Below, in pieces: positions 28,644 to 36,939 of a stretch of 64,000 nt of DNA. The stretch is from Calothrix sp. PCC 7103 (GTDB lineage Bacteria; Cyanobacteriota; Cyanobacteriia; Cyanobacteriales; Nostocaceae), in the NCBI RefSeq assembly GCF_000331305.1, contig NZ_KB217478.1, positions 4,142,575-4,206,574 on the forward strand, read 5' to 3'. Both the position numbers and the translations under genes were made by a program. Below the pieces are notes generated by a model that was not told the origin of the DNA, searched no databases, and saw only the letters and a list, made by a program, of their open reading frames with translations. Every line of letters starts with the position of its first letter. The first letter of the stretch is position 1.

Positions 28644-30869
28644 CTATTTTTTCTCAGCTTTAGTACATTTTAACTCACCAAACTTAGGACTCCACCAGCC
28701 CTTAGCCGTATTAAAATAAGCTGCATCTTTATGTTTACTATCGTTCCGCGAGTCTGGGTTAGAACACCGCAGCATTTTTTTATCTTGCCCGTCTTTCGTA
28801 TAGCTGTACTCTTCCAAAGGTTTCTTACACACCGGACAAGGAAATTTTGTCAAATTAGCTGCTTTAGCTGGTGACTTTTGAGATTTTGCCACAGTTTTGG
28901 CGCCACCATCTGTTTTTGCAGCCTCACCATTAGATGAGCGAGGCGCCTCCCATGATTTGCTATAATCACTCCAAAATAGAACTACATTGTCGCATCCACT
29001 TACACACTTCAGAAAATATTTTTTCTTAACTTTACTGCTGGGTATTTTGGCTAAGTTATTTTTGCACTCAGGACACTTGCTGCGAGAAGTTTCATATTTA
29101 CGTTGAGTTGTGCTTCCAGCATTCTTTACATTGGATGGAGTAATAGGTACTGTTTTGGCTTTGGCAATCGCAGGGGCAAAATAATTTTGATTCCAGTCAA
29201 TGAGATAACGTTGCCAAGCTTGTTTACCCGAAGCGATTGTATCTAGCACATCTTCCATTTTGGCGGTAAACTCGGTCTCTAATAAATCTGGTAATGCTTT
29301 CTGTAAAAAATCATCGACTTCTAACCCTAGTGTTGTCGGGTGTAATATATCTTTGGCTAACTCTATATAAGTACGTTTTTTGAGGGTGGCAATCGTGGGA
29401 GAATATGTACTTGGGCGCCCAATCCCTTTACGCTCCATTAATTGCACTAATTTGGGTTCGGTGTAACGTGGTGGTGGTTGAGTTTTTTTCTTTTCGTGAC
29501 CTGCGTCTTCTAAAGTTAATTCTTGCCCTTGCTGTAAATTGGGTAAAAGTGTGTCTTTACTTAAGTTCGACCAGTAACGTGCGTAACCGAGAAACTCCAC
29601 GACTTGACCTCTGGCTTGCCATAAGATATCACCCGACTGTGTAATAATCAAGGTTTTTCTGAGTTGAGCAGCACAACACTGCGAAGCTACCGCACGCTTC
29701 CATATCATTACATACAAGCTAAATTCATCATTTGTTAACTCAAGTCGTAACTGTGCTGAAGGTTTAAATACATCTGTAGGACGAATAGCTTCGTGACCTT
29801 CTTGAGCGGTTTTGCTACTGCGATGTTTGGCTGTATTCTTAGGAACGTTTTGCGGGTCGTTCTGCTGTAACCACTTGCGTGCGCTATCGCAAAACTCAGG
29901 ACTTAACATTACAGAGTCAGTCCGCATGTAAGTAATTAAACCTGCTTCATACAGCTTTTGTGCGACTTGCATGGTTTTGTCAGGAGAAAATTTCAACCTC
30001 GAACCAGCAGCTTGCTGTAATGACGAAGTGATAAATGCTGGAGGGGGTTGACGGTAAGTAAGTTTTCCTTCGTATTGAACAACATGGTGAGGATGACGTT
30101 TTGCTTCTTCAACTAAACGGTCAGCTTCTTGTTCAGAAAGAACGCGCGTTGATTCAGGCGCCTGTGTATCATTTTTAGTAGCAGCGTCATCATTAACATC
30201 TTCTTGGTTAGCTGGCGCCTCGGTTTGAGTATTTAATAAAGCTTTATAAAAAGCTCTAAACCCCTCAGCATAGTCAACCCATACACTCCAGTAATCTTGG
30301 GGTACAAATGTTTGGATTTCCCTTTCACGCTGACATATTAAATGTAAAGTGGCACTTTGGACTCTACCGACACTTTTGGCACCATTATTTAATGCCCAAA
30401 CTAAAGGACTTCCTTTATAACCAACTAACTTATCTAAACAATCGCGACACAAACCGGCGCCAATTAAATTCAAATCAAGCTTTCTGGGATTTGCAATTGC
30501 CGCACGCACAGCAGCTTCGGTAATTTCTGTATATACGACACGTTTCGGTTCTCTGAGTCCCAACGCTTCTTTAAGATGCCAAGCAATAGTTTCACCTTCT
30601 CGGTCTGGGTCAGTTGCTAAAACGACTTCCTGCACTTGGGAACAAGCAGACTTTAGTTTTTGTATTGTTTCCTTCGCTTGACTATCGCGCGCTACATAAC
30701 GACACTTCACACTGTTGTCGTCCATAGTAAAACCCAGCGAATCCTCTCCTTCATCACTAAGTTGACGAATATGACCGCAACTTGCACGAACTATCCAGTC
30801 GGCGCCGAGAATTTGACTAAGCTTCTTGACTTTACCAGGAGATTCTACAACTAGAAGGCGTTTAGGCAT
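28644..30869 (-). CDS. topA: DNA topoisomerase I (type IA)
   Basis: A 741-residue enzyme that relaxes negative supercoils. I start at ATG 30869 (MPKRLLVVESPGKVKK); the 25 codons upstream look non-coding. The Toprim domain has ATDPDREGETIAWH and the active-site tyrosine is in LITYMRTDSVML. Two C-terminal zinc-ribbon-like modules are visible (SKCPECKNNL ... LKCVSGCDNV and FPCPVCKKPL ... MLRCSNPDSR). An acidic insertion (NTQTEAPANQEDVNDDAATK) interrupts the core and is a lineage-specific expansion. It is shorter than the ~880-residue main cyanobacterial TopA, so a second topA may exist elsewhere. Confidence 0.93.
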   Translation of the reverse strand: MPKRLLVVESPGKVKKLSQILGADWIVRASCGHIRQLSDEGEDSLGFTMDDNSVKCRYVARDSQAKETIQKLKSACSQVQEVVLATDPDREGETIAWHLKEALGLREPKRVVYTEITEAAVRAAIANPRKLDLNLIGAGLCRDCLDKLVGYKGSPLVWALNNGAKSVGRVQSATLHLICQREREIQTFVPQDYWSVWVDYAEGFRAFYKALLNTQTEAPANQEDVNDDAATKNDTQAPESTRVLSEQEADRLVEEAKRHPHHVVQYEGKLTYRQPPPAFITSSLQQAAGSRLKFSPDKTMQVAQKLYEAGLITYMRTDSVMLSPEFCDSARKWLQQNDPQNVPKNTAKHRSSKTAQEGHEAIRPTDVFKPSAQLRLELTNDEFSLYVMIWKRAVASQCCAAQLRKTLIITQSGDILWQARGQVVEFLGYARYWSNLSKDTLLPNLQQGQELTLEDAGHEKKKTQPPPRYTEPKLVQLMERKGIGRPSTYSPTIATLKKRTYIELAKDILHPTTLGLEVDDFLQKALPDLLETEFTAKMEDVLDTIASGKQAWQRYLIDWNQNYFAPAIAKAKTVPITPSNVKNAGSTTQRKYETSRSKCPECKNNLAKIPSSKVKKKYFLKCVSGCDNVVLFWSDYSKSWEAPRSSNGEAAKTDGGAKTVAKSQKSPAKAANLTKFPCPVCKKPLEEYSYTKDGQDKKMLRCSNPDSRNDSKHKDAAYFNTAKGWWSPKFGELKCTKAEKK

Positions 30870-30895
30870 AAAACCTGATAGAAATGATGCAACAC

Positions 30896-30928
30896 TCGTA
30901 GAGACGTTACATGTAACCTCTCTAACGT
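30896..30928. repeat. Decayed GTAGAGACG palindrome
   Basis: GTAGAGACGTTACATGTAAC followed by CTCTCTAACG. The centre GTTACATGTAAC is a perfect 12-bp palindrome. It is related to intact copies at 41585-41612 and 53542-53569, and here lies just upstream of topA. Confidence 0.6.
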
Positions 30929-31006
30929 TATTTATATAGTACAACTGTCTAAAATACTCCTATCTTTAAGAAATATTTACTTTTCGCTCCTGTTCTGAAT
31001 ATTCTG

Positions 31007-31483
31007 TTATTCATCCTGTGTTGCATCGGTTTCTGGCACCAATTCATCTAAACTATCTGGAAATGTCCCTTGCTCTACCATTTTAGTAAACACCTCGTAA
31101 CAATCCTCTTTGGCACCCTCTTTACGAGGAAACCCTAACCACAAAATGACAATCGCTTTCAACTCTGGGGTATCAAACACTCGAAAAAACAGACGGTACC
31201 TCGAAGGTAAACCCATCTTTTTTAGGCGCCCATATCGTTGTAATGCCCCTGTTAATGCAAAATAACTTGCTCTTGGGTCAGCTGGGATTTTTATTTCAAT
31301 TGCAACTGTAATTGCAGCTAATAACTTGACTGTTGCGTGGGTTTTATATTCAGCTTCTGGTAATTTTTCACGCAAATTAGAAACACGGTCAAACAATTCT
31401 TGAAACTGAGTGTCAAATAGTTGCGGGTGAAAATAAACCTCCCAGCCGTTACTAACGAACTTAGCTATCTTCTTCTGACTCAT
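31007..31483 (-). CDS. yhaV: YhaV-type toxin (type II TA)
   Basis: A 158-residue ribonuclease toxin of the YhaV family. Recognisable parts are NGWEVYFHPQLFDTQFQELF at the N-terminus, then KLLAAITVAIEIKIPADPRA, then GLPSRYRLFFRVFDTPELKA with the conserved R-Y-R-L-F-F-R core, and IVILWLGFPRKEGAKEDCYE. Length matches the family. Its gene follows and overlaps the PrlF-type antitoxin gene by 23 bp, the normal order for prlF-yhaV. It should cleave mRNA when not bound by the antitoxin. Confidence 0.9.
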   Translation of the reverse strand: MSQKKIAKFVSNGWEVYFHPQLFDTQFQELFDRVSNLREKLPEAEYKTHATVKLLAAITVAIEIKIPADPRASYFALTGALQRYGRLKKMGLPSRYRLFFRVFDTPELKAIVILWLGFPRKEGAKEDCYEVFTKMVEQGTFPDSLDELVPETDATQDE

Positions 31484-31790
31484 CTTCTAATTCCACACCG
31501 TCAATTAATTGATGAACAGCTTCAGACATCTCAACTGTATAAGGTCGCAACGTATTATTTTTGAGAGCTTCTGCCATCGCAAAATCGAGAAAAAGCCGCA
31601 TCATCAGTGAATCTTCTTCTTCATCGTCGTCAGAGGGAACAATCCGCACAATTGCCGTATTGGGAGATAACACCTCTATCCAACCGTCTGCATTAGCAAA
31701 CTGGGGATGTTCCCGATAAAACTCCGCAGGTAGACGAAACCCCGCGCTGTTACCAATTTTTGTGCTGCGAATGCTGTAAGAGTTGCTCAT
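31461..31790 (-). CDS. prlF: PrlF-type antitoxin (AbrB-like)
   Basis: A 109-residue antitoxin. The N-terminal swapped-hairpin DNA-binding domain (SIRSTKIGNSAGFRLPAEFY) is followed by AIVRIVP, an acidic linker (SDDDEEEDSLM) and a helical toxin-binding tail. It is the first gene of the pair and should repress its own promoter, probably located in the ~100 bp before 31835. It appears intact. Confidence 0.85.
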   Translation of the reverse strand: MSNSYSIRSTKIGNSAGFRLPAEFYREHPQFANADGWIEVLSPNTAIVRIVPSDDDEEEDSLMMRLFLDFAMAEALKNNTLRPYTVEMSEAVHQLIDGVELEDESEEDS

Positions 31791-31834
31791 GTTTGCTTGT
31801 ATGTACGTAATGTACTTACATAATATCCTATTGT

Positions 31835-32324
31835 GCAGATGATGCTCAAGCTATAGCTGATGCACTGCTTAATGCTTTACGCTCTGGCACCATGAGTGTA
31901 TACCTCAACCGCTTTTTGAATGTGCCAGCAGCACGAATTCCTGAACCAAAAGATACTATAGATAACCCAGAAAATTTACTTAACCAACTACCAGATTTAC
32001 TAAACCGTCAGCAACAAGTAAATGAAGTTGGGAAATTAGTTGCTCACTATCTATATAGTGGGGGTAAACCAGAGCTATTAATGGCAACGTTAGGTAAATT
32101 AATGTTGCGAGAGAATCGCGATTTCTATGTAATTCAAGAAATAGAAGCTGCCTTCAAACATTATTATTTATTGGGTAAATCTCATAAAGAAGGCGCCCTA
32201 CAATCTTCTGATTGCGGCAACAAGGTATTTAGCGGCACATGCTCCAACAATGCGCTCCCAAGCTCAAACTTACCAAATGGCTTACCGCTTGCACAAAGGT
32301 GAACGTCTGTTTGAAGATGGGTGA
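31835..32324 (+). pseudogene. C-terminal fragment of a gene, with a frameshift
   Basis: One frame reads ADDAQAIADALLNALRSGTM, continues through KLVAHYLYSGGKPELLMATL and KHYYLLGKSHKEGA up to ~32200. The adjacent frame then continues sensibly (NLLIAATRYLAAHAPTMRSQ, AYRLHKGERLFEDG, stop at 32324). The two halves fit one protein broken by a frameshift near 32190-32205. There is no start upstream of 31835: the frame runs back into the intergenic DNA before prlF. I recognise the C-terminal type as recurrent in cyanobacteria but cannot name it. The rest of the gene has been lost, perhaps when the toxin-antitoxin pair arrived. Confidence 0.65.
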
Positions 32325-32806
32325 TAAAAACCCACATTGCGCTAATAATTACCTAGAAGCCTTACTCTGTACAAATTAAAGGCGCCCAATTGATGAACCT
32401 GATACTAAGCGACTATCATATGATTGTATAATACACAACTTGCCTTACAAGTAAATGTATTGACAAATACATTTAAATATATTACATTAGCTTTTTGTTG
32501 TTTTCCCTGTTAATACTTAAAATAAATAGATAAGGTCATTTAACTGCTAATTTGTTATGATGGCAAGGTTTCATCACTTCTATAAATTTTTTTGTCATGA
32601 AAGCATTTTAGCGATTTACATTACCACCAGTTGAAACTCTATTGTTGGAATAATTGATATTGCGAACGATAAAGACGCAGGAAAAATACATGCACCATAT
32701 GTTTAACAAGCAGTATTTCTAATCAAAATTTCAAATCATAGAAACCCCATTTCTTCGCGTAAATCCTAAATTAAAGTCAGCAAAGTCTTAAATCAAAATT
32801 GCGAAT
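32325..32806. other. AT-rich leader of the cyanobacteriochrome gene
   Basis: A 480-bp spacer with one GGCGCC at ~32382. No ORF or hairpin of note was seen. It should contain the promoter of the receptor gene. Confidence 0.3.
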
Positions 32807-35563
32807 ATGCCAGTAAACACTCCTCACAATAAAAATCAATTGGAAGAGCCTCAAAAGAGAAAGTCTTTAATTGAATGGTTTTATAATTTACCTATTAATA
32901 GCAAAATTTTGTTGACTTTACTAGGGGTAGAAATAATACCGCTGTTGGGTTTGACTGTTACTATTATTGTTTCTTATATTGCTTCTAGAGGTGTGGATTC
33001 AAAAGAACTTGAGCAAGTCAAGTCAGAAGTTACAAATATTGCGACTAATTATCAAATTAATGCTGATAATAATGCTTTTATTTTTAATAGTCAAGCTACT
33101 GACTCAGCAATTCAACAAATAACAGCTTTGTACGATTATCGCAAAGTTGTACGCGATGACTTGGCAATTGAGGTCAAGCAAACTCTTCAGAATAAAATTG
33201 AATACCTAAAGCTTGATAATCTTAGTTTAGTGGGGACAGATTTAAAAGTTATTGTTGATTTAAAAAAAGATAAAAAAGGTAAGATTTTTAATCCCAATAA
33301 TTTAGTCGTCGAAGCTATTAAAAAGCAGAAACAAATTAAAGCTAACTTACTTGTAAAATGGTCTGAAGTTAATCAAGAAGAGTATTTATTGCCACCTGAT
33401 TTAATTAATCAATATGTTTTGATTCGCTTGACGATAACACCCATTCAGTCGAGGTTTGGTAAAGATGTTACTGGCGCCTTAGTTGCTCAAGAAGTAATGA
33501 ATGGAAGGGCTAAAACTCTATCGGAAATATCTGTTGTGAAAGATACCGCTTTAAGCGCAATATATGTATATAAACCAAGTAAAGATTTTGATTTAATTGT
33601 CTCTAATTCCCCAAATAAAGTTACTAAAGACTTTGCAGATAAATCTTTGTTAAAAGAAGCAGTCTCTGCTCCAGACAAAATTGTTGCTAGACGTATACGT
33701 GTCAGCGACCAAAATTATCTGATGGCAGCTATGACTTTGCCAACTAAACCTTTGGGCAATTTAGTAGCAAAATCTACTGATTTAACGACTAATCCTCCAA
33801 CGGTGTTAGCTTTTGCTGTTCCAGAAAAGGATTGGACTGATTTGTCCTCACCAAAGCTACTGGTTTTGATGGTTTCTTTGACATCGGTATTATTTTTTAG
33901 TTTAACTATACTTAGAAAAGCCATAGCTAAACCACTTGTTAAACTAGAAAATACAATGCGGAAATTCACCGCAGGAGACCATCATGTTCGTGCTGAAGTC
34001 GCTTATAATGATGAAGTCGGAGTTTTAGCTAGTAGATTTAATGAAATAGCTGATAAAGTCGTAGAACAAACCGAACATCAAAATAAGCAAATAACTGCTG
34101 CTCAGTTTGTTAACGAAATCTCTTCTAATATTCATGAATCTTTAGACCAGCAAAAAATTCTACGTTCTGGTGTTATTTTTACTCGCGAAGCTTTGGCTAC
34201 AGACCGAGTAATCATATTTAAATTTGATGAAAATTGGAATGGTTATATTGTCGCAGAATCTGTTGCCTCTAAATGGCCAGCGGCATTAGGAAGTAATATT
34301 TATGACCCATGTTTTGCTAGAGAATACATAGATAAATATAAAAAAGGACGTGTCGTTTCTATTGCAAATATCTATAAAGCTGAACTAACTGAATGTCATA
34401 TTAGGCTGTTAGAACAATTCGCAGTCAAAGCAAATATTGTGGCGCCAATTTTAATTAATGGAAAGCTTTATGGTTTACTTATTGCTCATCATTGTTCAAA
34501 ACCTAGAGAATGGCAAGATGTAGATAAACAGTTATTACAACAAGTATCAGCACAAATTGGTTTAGCATTAGTTAATGCAAACGTACTATCAAAAATACAA
34601 GCAGTTGCCGTACAAAACCAATCAACAAATTCTTTGCCACTCAATTTAAGTATAAACAATCAGGAACAAGAAATTATTACATTAAATGCGTTTCGCGAGC
34701 CGACACTAGACAATTATGAAAATTTTAAAACATTTAGCAGCTATATCTCACAAATCGATAGCCTTCTTGCAGAAAATAAACCAGAAATAGAGAAAATATT
34801 AATATCACAGCAAGAATTTTTAGAAACTACATATACCATAGAAAAGCTCGAAGAATTAACAGGAGTAGTAATAGAAATAAATCGTAAAATTGGACAGGTT
34901 TTTGATATATCAAATCAAACAAATCAAAACGTTAATGATAGCAGAAGTATCATTGAGTCAATAGCACAAGAATTTTATTCTTTACTAGAAAATTTAGTTT
35001 TAACAACACATCAAATAGAAGAATTAAACGAATCAACACAACAAATATATCAAGCTATCCGCTTAGTTAATAAAATAGATACACAAATTAATCTACTCGA
35101 CTTGAATTCTAATATCGAAACAGACAATAATGAAGATGAACCAAAAAGTAACGCCAAACTTTTAAAAGATATCCGTTACGTTGCAAGCTACTCAAAAGTT
35201 GCTGCACAAGACATTGAAGAAATACTTTCATCAATTCCACGAAAAATCAATTTAGTTATGCAATCAATCGAAAAAAGTAATTTGCAAGTTACAAATGAAT
35301 TTGTTATGATTGAAGAAAATAAGCAAAAACTAAATATAATCCAAGATAAAGTTCAACAAATTAATACCTTCGCTCACTCAATTAACCAAGCGACTGGTTC
35401 GCAAAGGCAGACGCTACAAACAGCAATTCAATCCTTAGAGGAAGTCACCATAGCGTCAAAATATACCAAAAGTTTTATTTATAAAATATCAACATTACTA
35501 CAAGAATTAACGTTATTATCTAAAAAACTGCAAACAGAAGTCAAAATTATTAAACCTAGGTAG
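32807..35563 (+). CDS. DXCF-type cyanobacteriochrome chemoreceptor (PixJ-like)
   Basis: A 918-residue membrane photoreceptor. Two membrane helices (~35-59 and ~350-370) bracket an extracytoplasmic sensor domain, followed by HAMP (~371-424), one GAF domain (~445-595) and a long helical C-terminus. The GAF has both cyanobacteriochrome cysteines: Asp500-Pro-Cys502-Phe (the DXCF motif) and Cys530-His531 (the canonical bilin site, LTECHIRLLEQF). DXCF proteins usually switch between blue-absorbing and green or teal states. The C-terminal part lines up with MCP signalling helices, but the normally invariant tip is degenerate (INLLDLNSNIETDNNEDEPK). It stands alone, without CheW, CheA or CheY genes. 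Confidence 0.85.
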   Translation: MPVNTPHNKNQLEEPQKRKSLIEWFYNLPINSKILLTLLGVEIIPLLGLTVTIIVSYIASRGVDSKELEQVKSEVTNIATNYQINADNNAFIFNSQATDSAIQQITALYDYRKVVRDDLAIEVKQTLQNKIEYLKLDNLSLVGTDLKVIVDLKKDKKGKIFNPNNLVVEAIKKQKQIKANLLVKWSEVNQEEYLLPPDLINQYVLIRLTITPIQSRFGKDVTGALVAQEVMNGRAKTLSEISVVKDTALSAIYVYKPSKDFDLIVSNSPNKVTKDFADKSLLKEAVSAPDKIVARRIRVSDQNYLMAAMTLPTKPLGNLVAKSTDLTTNPPTVLAFAVPEKDWTDLSSPKLLVLMVSLTSVLFFSLTILRKAIAKPLVKLENTMRKFTAGDHHVRAEVAYNDEVGVLASRFNEIADKVVEQTEHQNKQITAAQFVNEISSNIHESLDQQKILRSGVIFTREALATDRVIIFKFDENWNGYIVAESVASKWPAALGSNIYDPCFAREYIDKYKKGRVVSIANIYKAELTECHIRLLEQFAVKANIVAPILINGKLYGLLIAHHCSKPREWQDVDKQLLQQVSAQIGLALVNANVLSKIQAVAVQNQSTNSLPLNLSINNQEQEIITLNAFREPTLDNYENFKTFSSYISQIDSLLAENKPEIEKILISQQEFLETTYTIEKLEELTGVVIEINRKIGQVFDISNQTNQNVNDSRSIIESIAQEFYSLLENLVLTTHQIEELNESTQQIYQAIRLVNKIDTQINLLDLNSNIETDNNEDEPKSNAKLLKDIRYVASYSKVAAQDIEEILSSIPRKINLVMQSIEKSNLQVTNEFVMIEENKQKLNIIQDKVQQINTFAHSINQATGSQRQTLQTAIQSLEEVTIASKYTKSFIYKISTLLQELTLLSKKLQTEVKIIKPR

Positions 35564-35571
35564 TTACTGTG

Positions 35572-36579
35572 TTAACTATACTCAACTTCTCCATAAGTTT
35601 TTAGCAACGTCGAAAACTTGCGACGCATCAAAATGCCGGGTTTATCGGTCATCATATGCTGTTCTTTGGTGATATCAAGCGGTACGTTGTAGTCGGTTGT
35701 TTCCAAAATGACTTTATCTTCAAGCGTAACTGCACGGTCAAAAGCTACGATATTTTCTGCTTTTGTTTCGGCTTCGGTATCGTTACGTAAACAAAATTGT
35801 ACTATTTGAGAAGTCGAATCGTCGATTGGTGTGGCTGTATTGACAACTATATGAACTAAGCCATTAGGATAACCTATCCGCAGTTGGGCAGTAAATGGCA
35901 TGTACCAAGTCATATGCATTGTTCGCACTACCTGGTTTTGCTCTATTTTCAAATTTTCTTGCTGTAGCTTGGGGTTTGTTACTCCCAGCACCGTCCAAAA
36001 ATCAATTCCCCACTCGTGTTCTTGCAATTCCATTTTATCGGGAATCGGATGTTCTTCGCTGCCAAAAGTTGTTGTGTGTACAAACGTTGGGTGTGCGGTG
36101 TCAAACTCATTTTCCATCACTCGCAACCCCGCACATTTCCAAGGTTCGTAAAATTCTTGAATTAAACGATATTTAGAGTCTTTAGCTTCTGGTATATCTG
36201 GAATATCGTACAATGGTTCCTCTAAACATACCCAAATATAACCATACCTCTCTGCACAGTTATAGGCGCCTATTTTATAACTAGGTGATATCATTCCATC
36301 TTGGAGTTGGGGTACATGTGTACAAGTTCCTGCACCATCAAACCTCCAACCATGATATGGACATTCTATATTACCGTTTGTAACCTTTCCTTTCGATAGC
36401 TGCGCGGAACGATGACAACAACGGTCTTGCGCTGCTGCTGGGTTCCCTTCGGCATCTAGCCAAAGGACTATTTTTTGACCCAATAGCGTAAATGGTTTAG
36501 GATGACTATCTAATAAATGACTTTTGGGAATAACAGGATACCAAAAACGTTTTAATACAGGTTGCTTTGTTACTAACAT
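35572..36579 (-). CDS. Rieske-type non-haem iron oxygenase
   Basis: A 335-residue oxygenase alpha subunit. The Rieske [2Fe-2S] ligands are CCHRSAQ (C-x-H) and CPYHGW (C-x2-H), 17 residues apart. The mononuclear iron site is NEFDTAHPTFVH, with two histidines; the C-terminal substrate domain follows. No C-terminal membrane helix of the PaO/CAO type is seen, so it is probably soluble. Such enzymes hydroxylate or demethylate aromatic or cyclic substrates using a separate reductase. It is transcribed divergently from the NifE-like gene 360 bp away, and shares an inverted-repeat candidate operator with it. Confidence 0.9.
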   Translation of the reverse strand: MLVTKQPVLKRFWYPVIPKSHLLDSHPKPFTLLGQKIVLWLDAEGNPAAAQDRCCHRSAQLSKGKVTNGNIECPYHGWRFDGAGTCTHVPQLQDGMISPSYKIGAYNCAERYGYIWVCLEEPLYDIPDIPEAKDSKYRLIQEFYEPWKCAGLRVMENEFDTAHPTFVHTTTFGSEEHPIPDKMELQEHEWGIDFWTVLGVTNPKLQQENLKIEQNQVVRTMHMTWYMPFTAQLRIGYPNGLVHIVVNTATPIDDSTSQIVQFCLRNDTEAETKAENIVAFDRAVTLEDKVILETTDYNVPLDITKEQHMMTDKPGILMRRKFSTLLKTYGEVEYS

Positions 36580-36939
36580 AAAAATATTTTGCTTATTAAT
36601 CTACTTTGACGTAGGTGGCATAGCCCTACTTACAGGTTATATCTAAGATTTTCCTAAGTTTTTATACTTATTTTGTATTCAAAAATACAAATGAATCAAG
36701 TTGTAAGTAATTTTTAACGCTTGGAGTGTTAATAAAATCTAGCAAAGTATTGAAAATAATTACCTCAGTATGATTACTGGTGTAGTTTAGGGGTTAGCAA
36801 GGTGGGCAGAGATGCCTGCTCCACAAGAGAAAATTAATTTAGATACAAAATGAAAATTTTGTAAATAACATAAATAACACAATATTTCTAGTTTTTATTA
36901 TATTATGAATTGCGATAAATCTACCCTATCACGGCTAAA
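36580..36939. other. Divergent promoter region, Rieske / NifE-like
   Basis: 360 bp between divergent genes. It holds an inverted repeat at 36672-36691 and, at ~36800-36830, a copy of the GTGGGCAGAGATGCCTGC / CTCCACAAGAG repeat. No canonical NtcA box (GTA-N8-TAC) was found. Confidence 0.5.
36672..36691. promoter_or_regulatory. Inverted repeat, possible operator
   Basis: TTTGTATT-CAAA-AATACAAA: two perfect 8-bp arms with a 4-bp centre. It lies 93 bp upstream of the Rieske start and ~250 bp upstream of the NifE-like start. The size and symmetry fit a dimeric regulator, for example the RHH-TOBE or CRP-family proteins of this cluster. This is inference. Confidence 0.45.

Noticed and set aside
36580-36939. 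NtcA box upstream of the NifE-like gene
   Set aside because: No GTA-N8-TAC with a suitable -10 was found. The closest candidate has a 13-base spacer.
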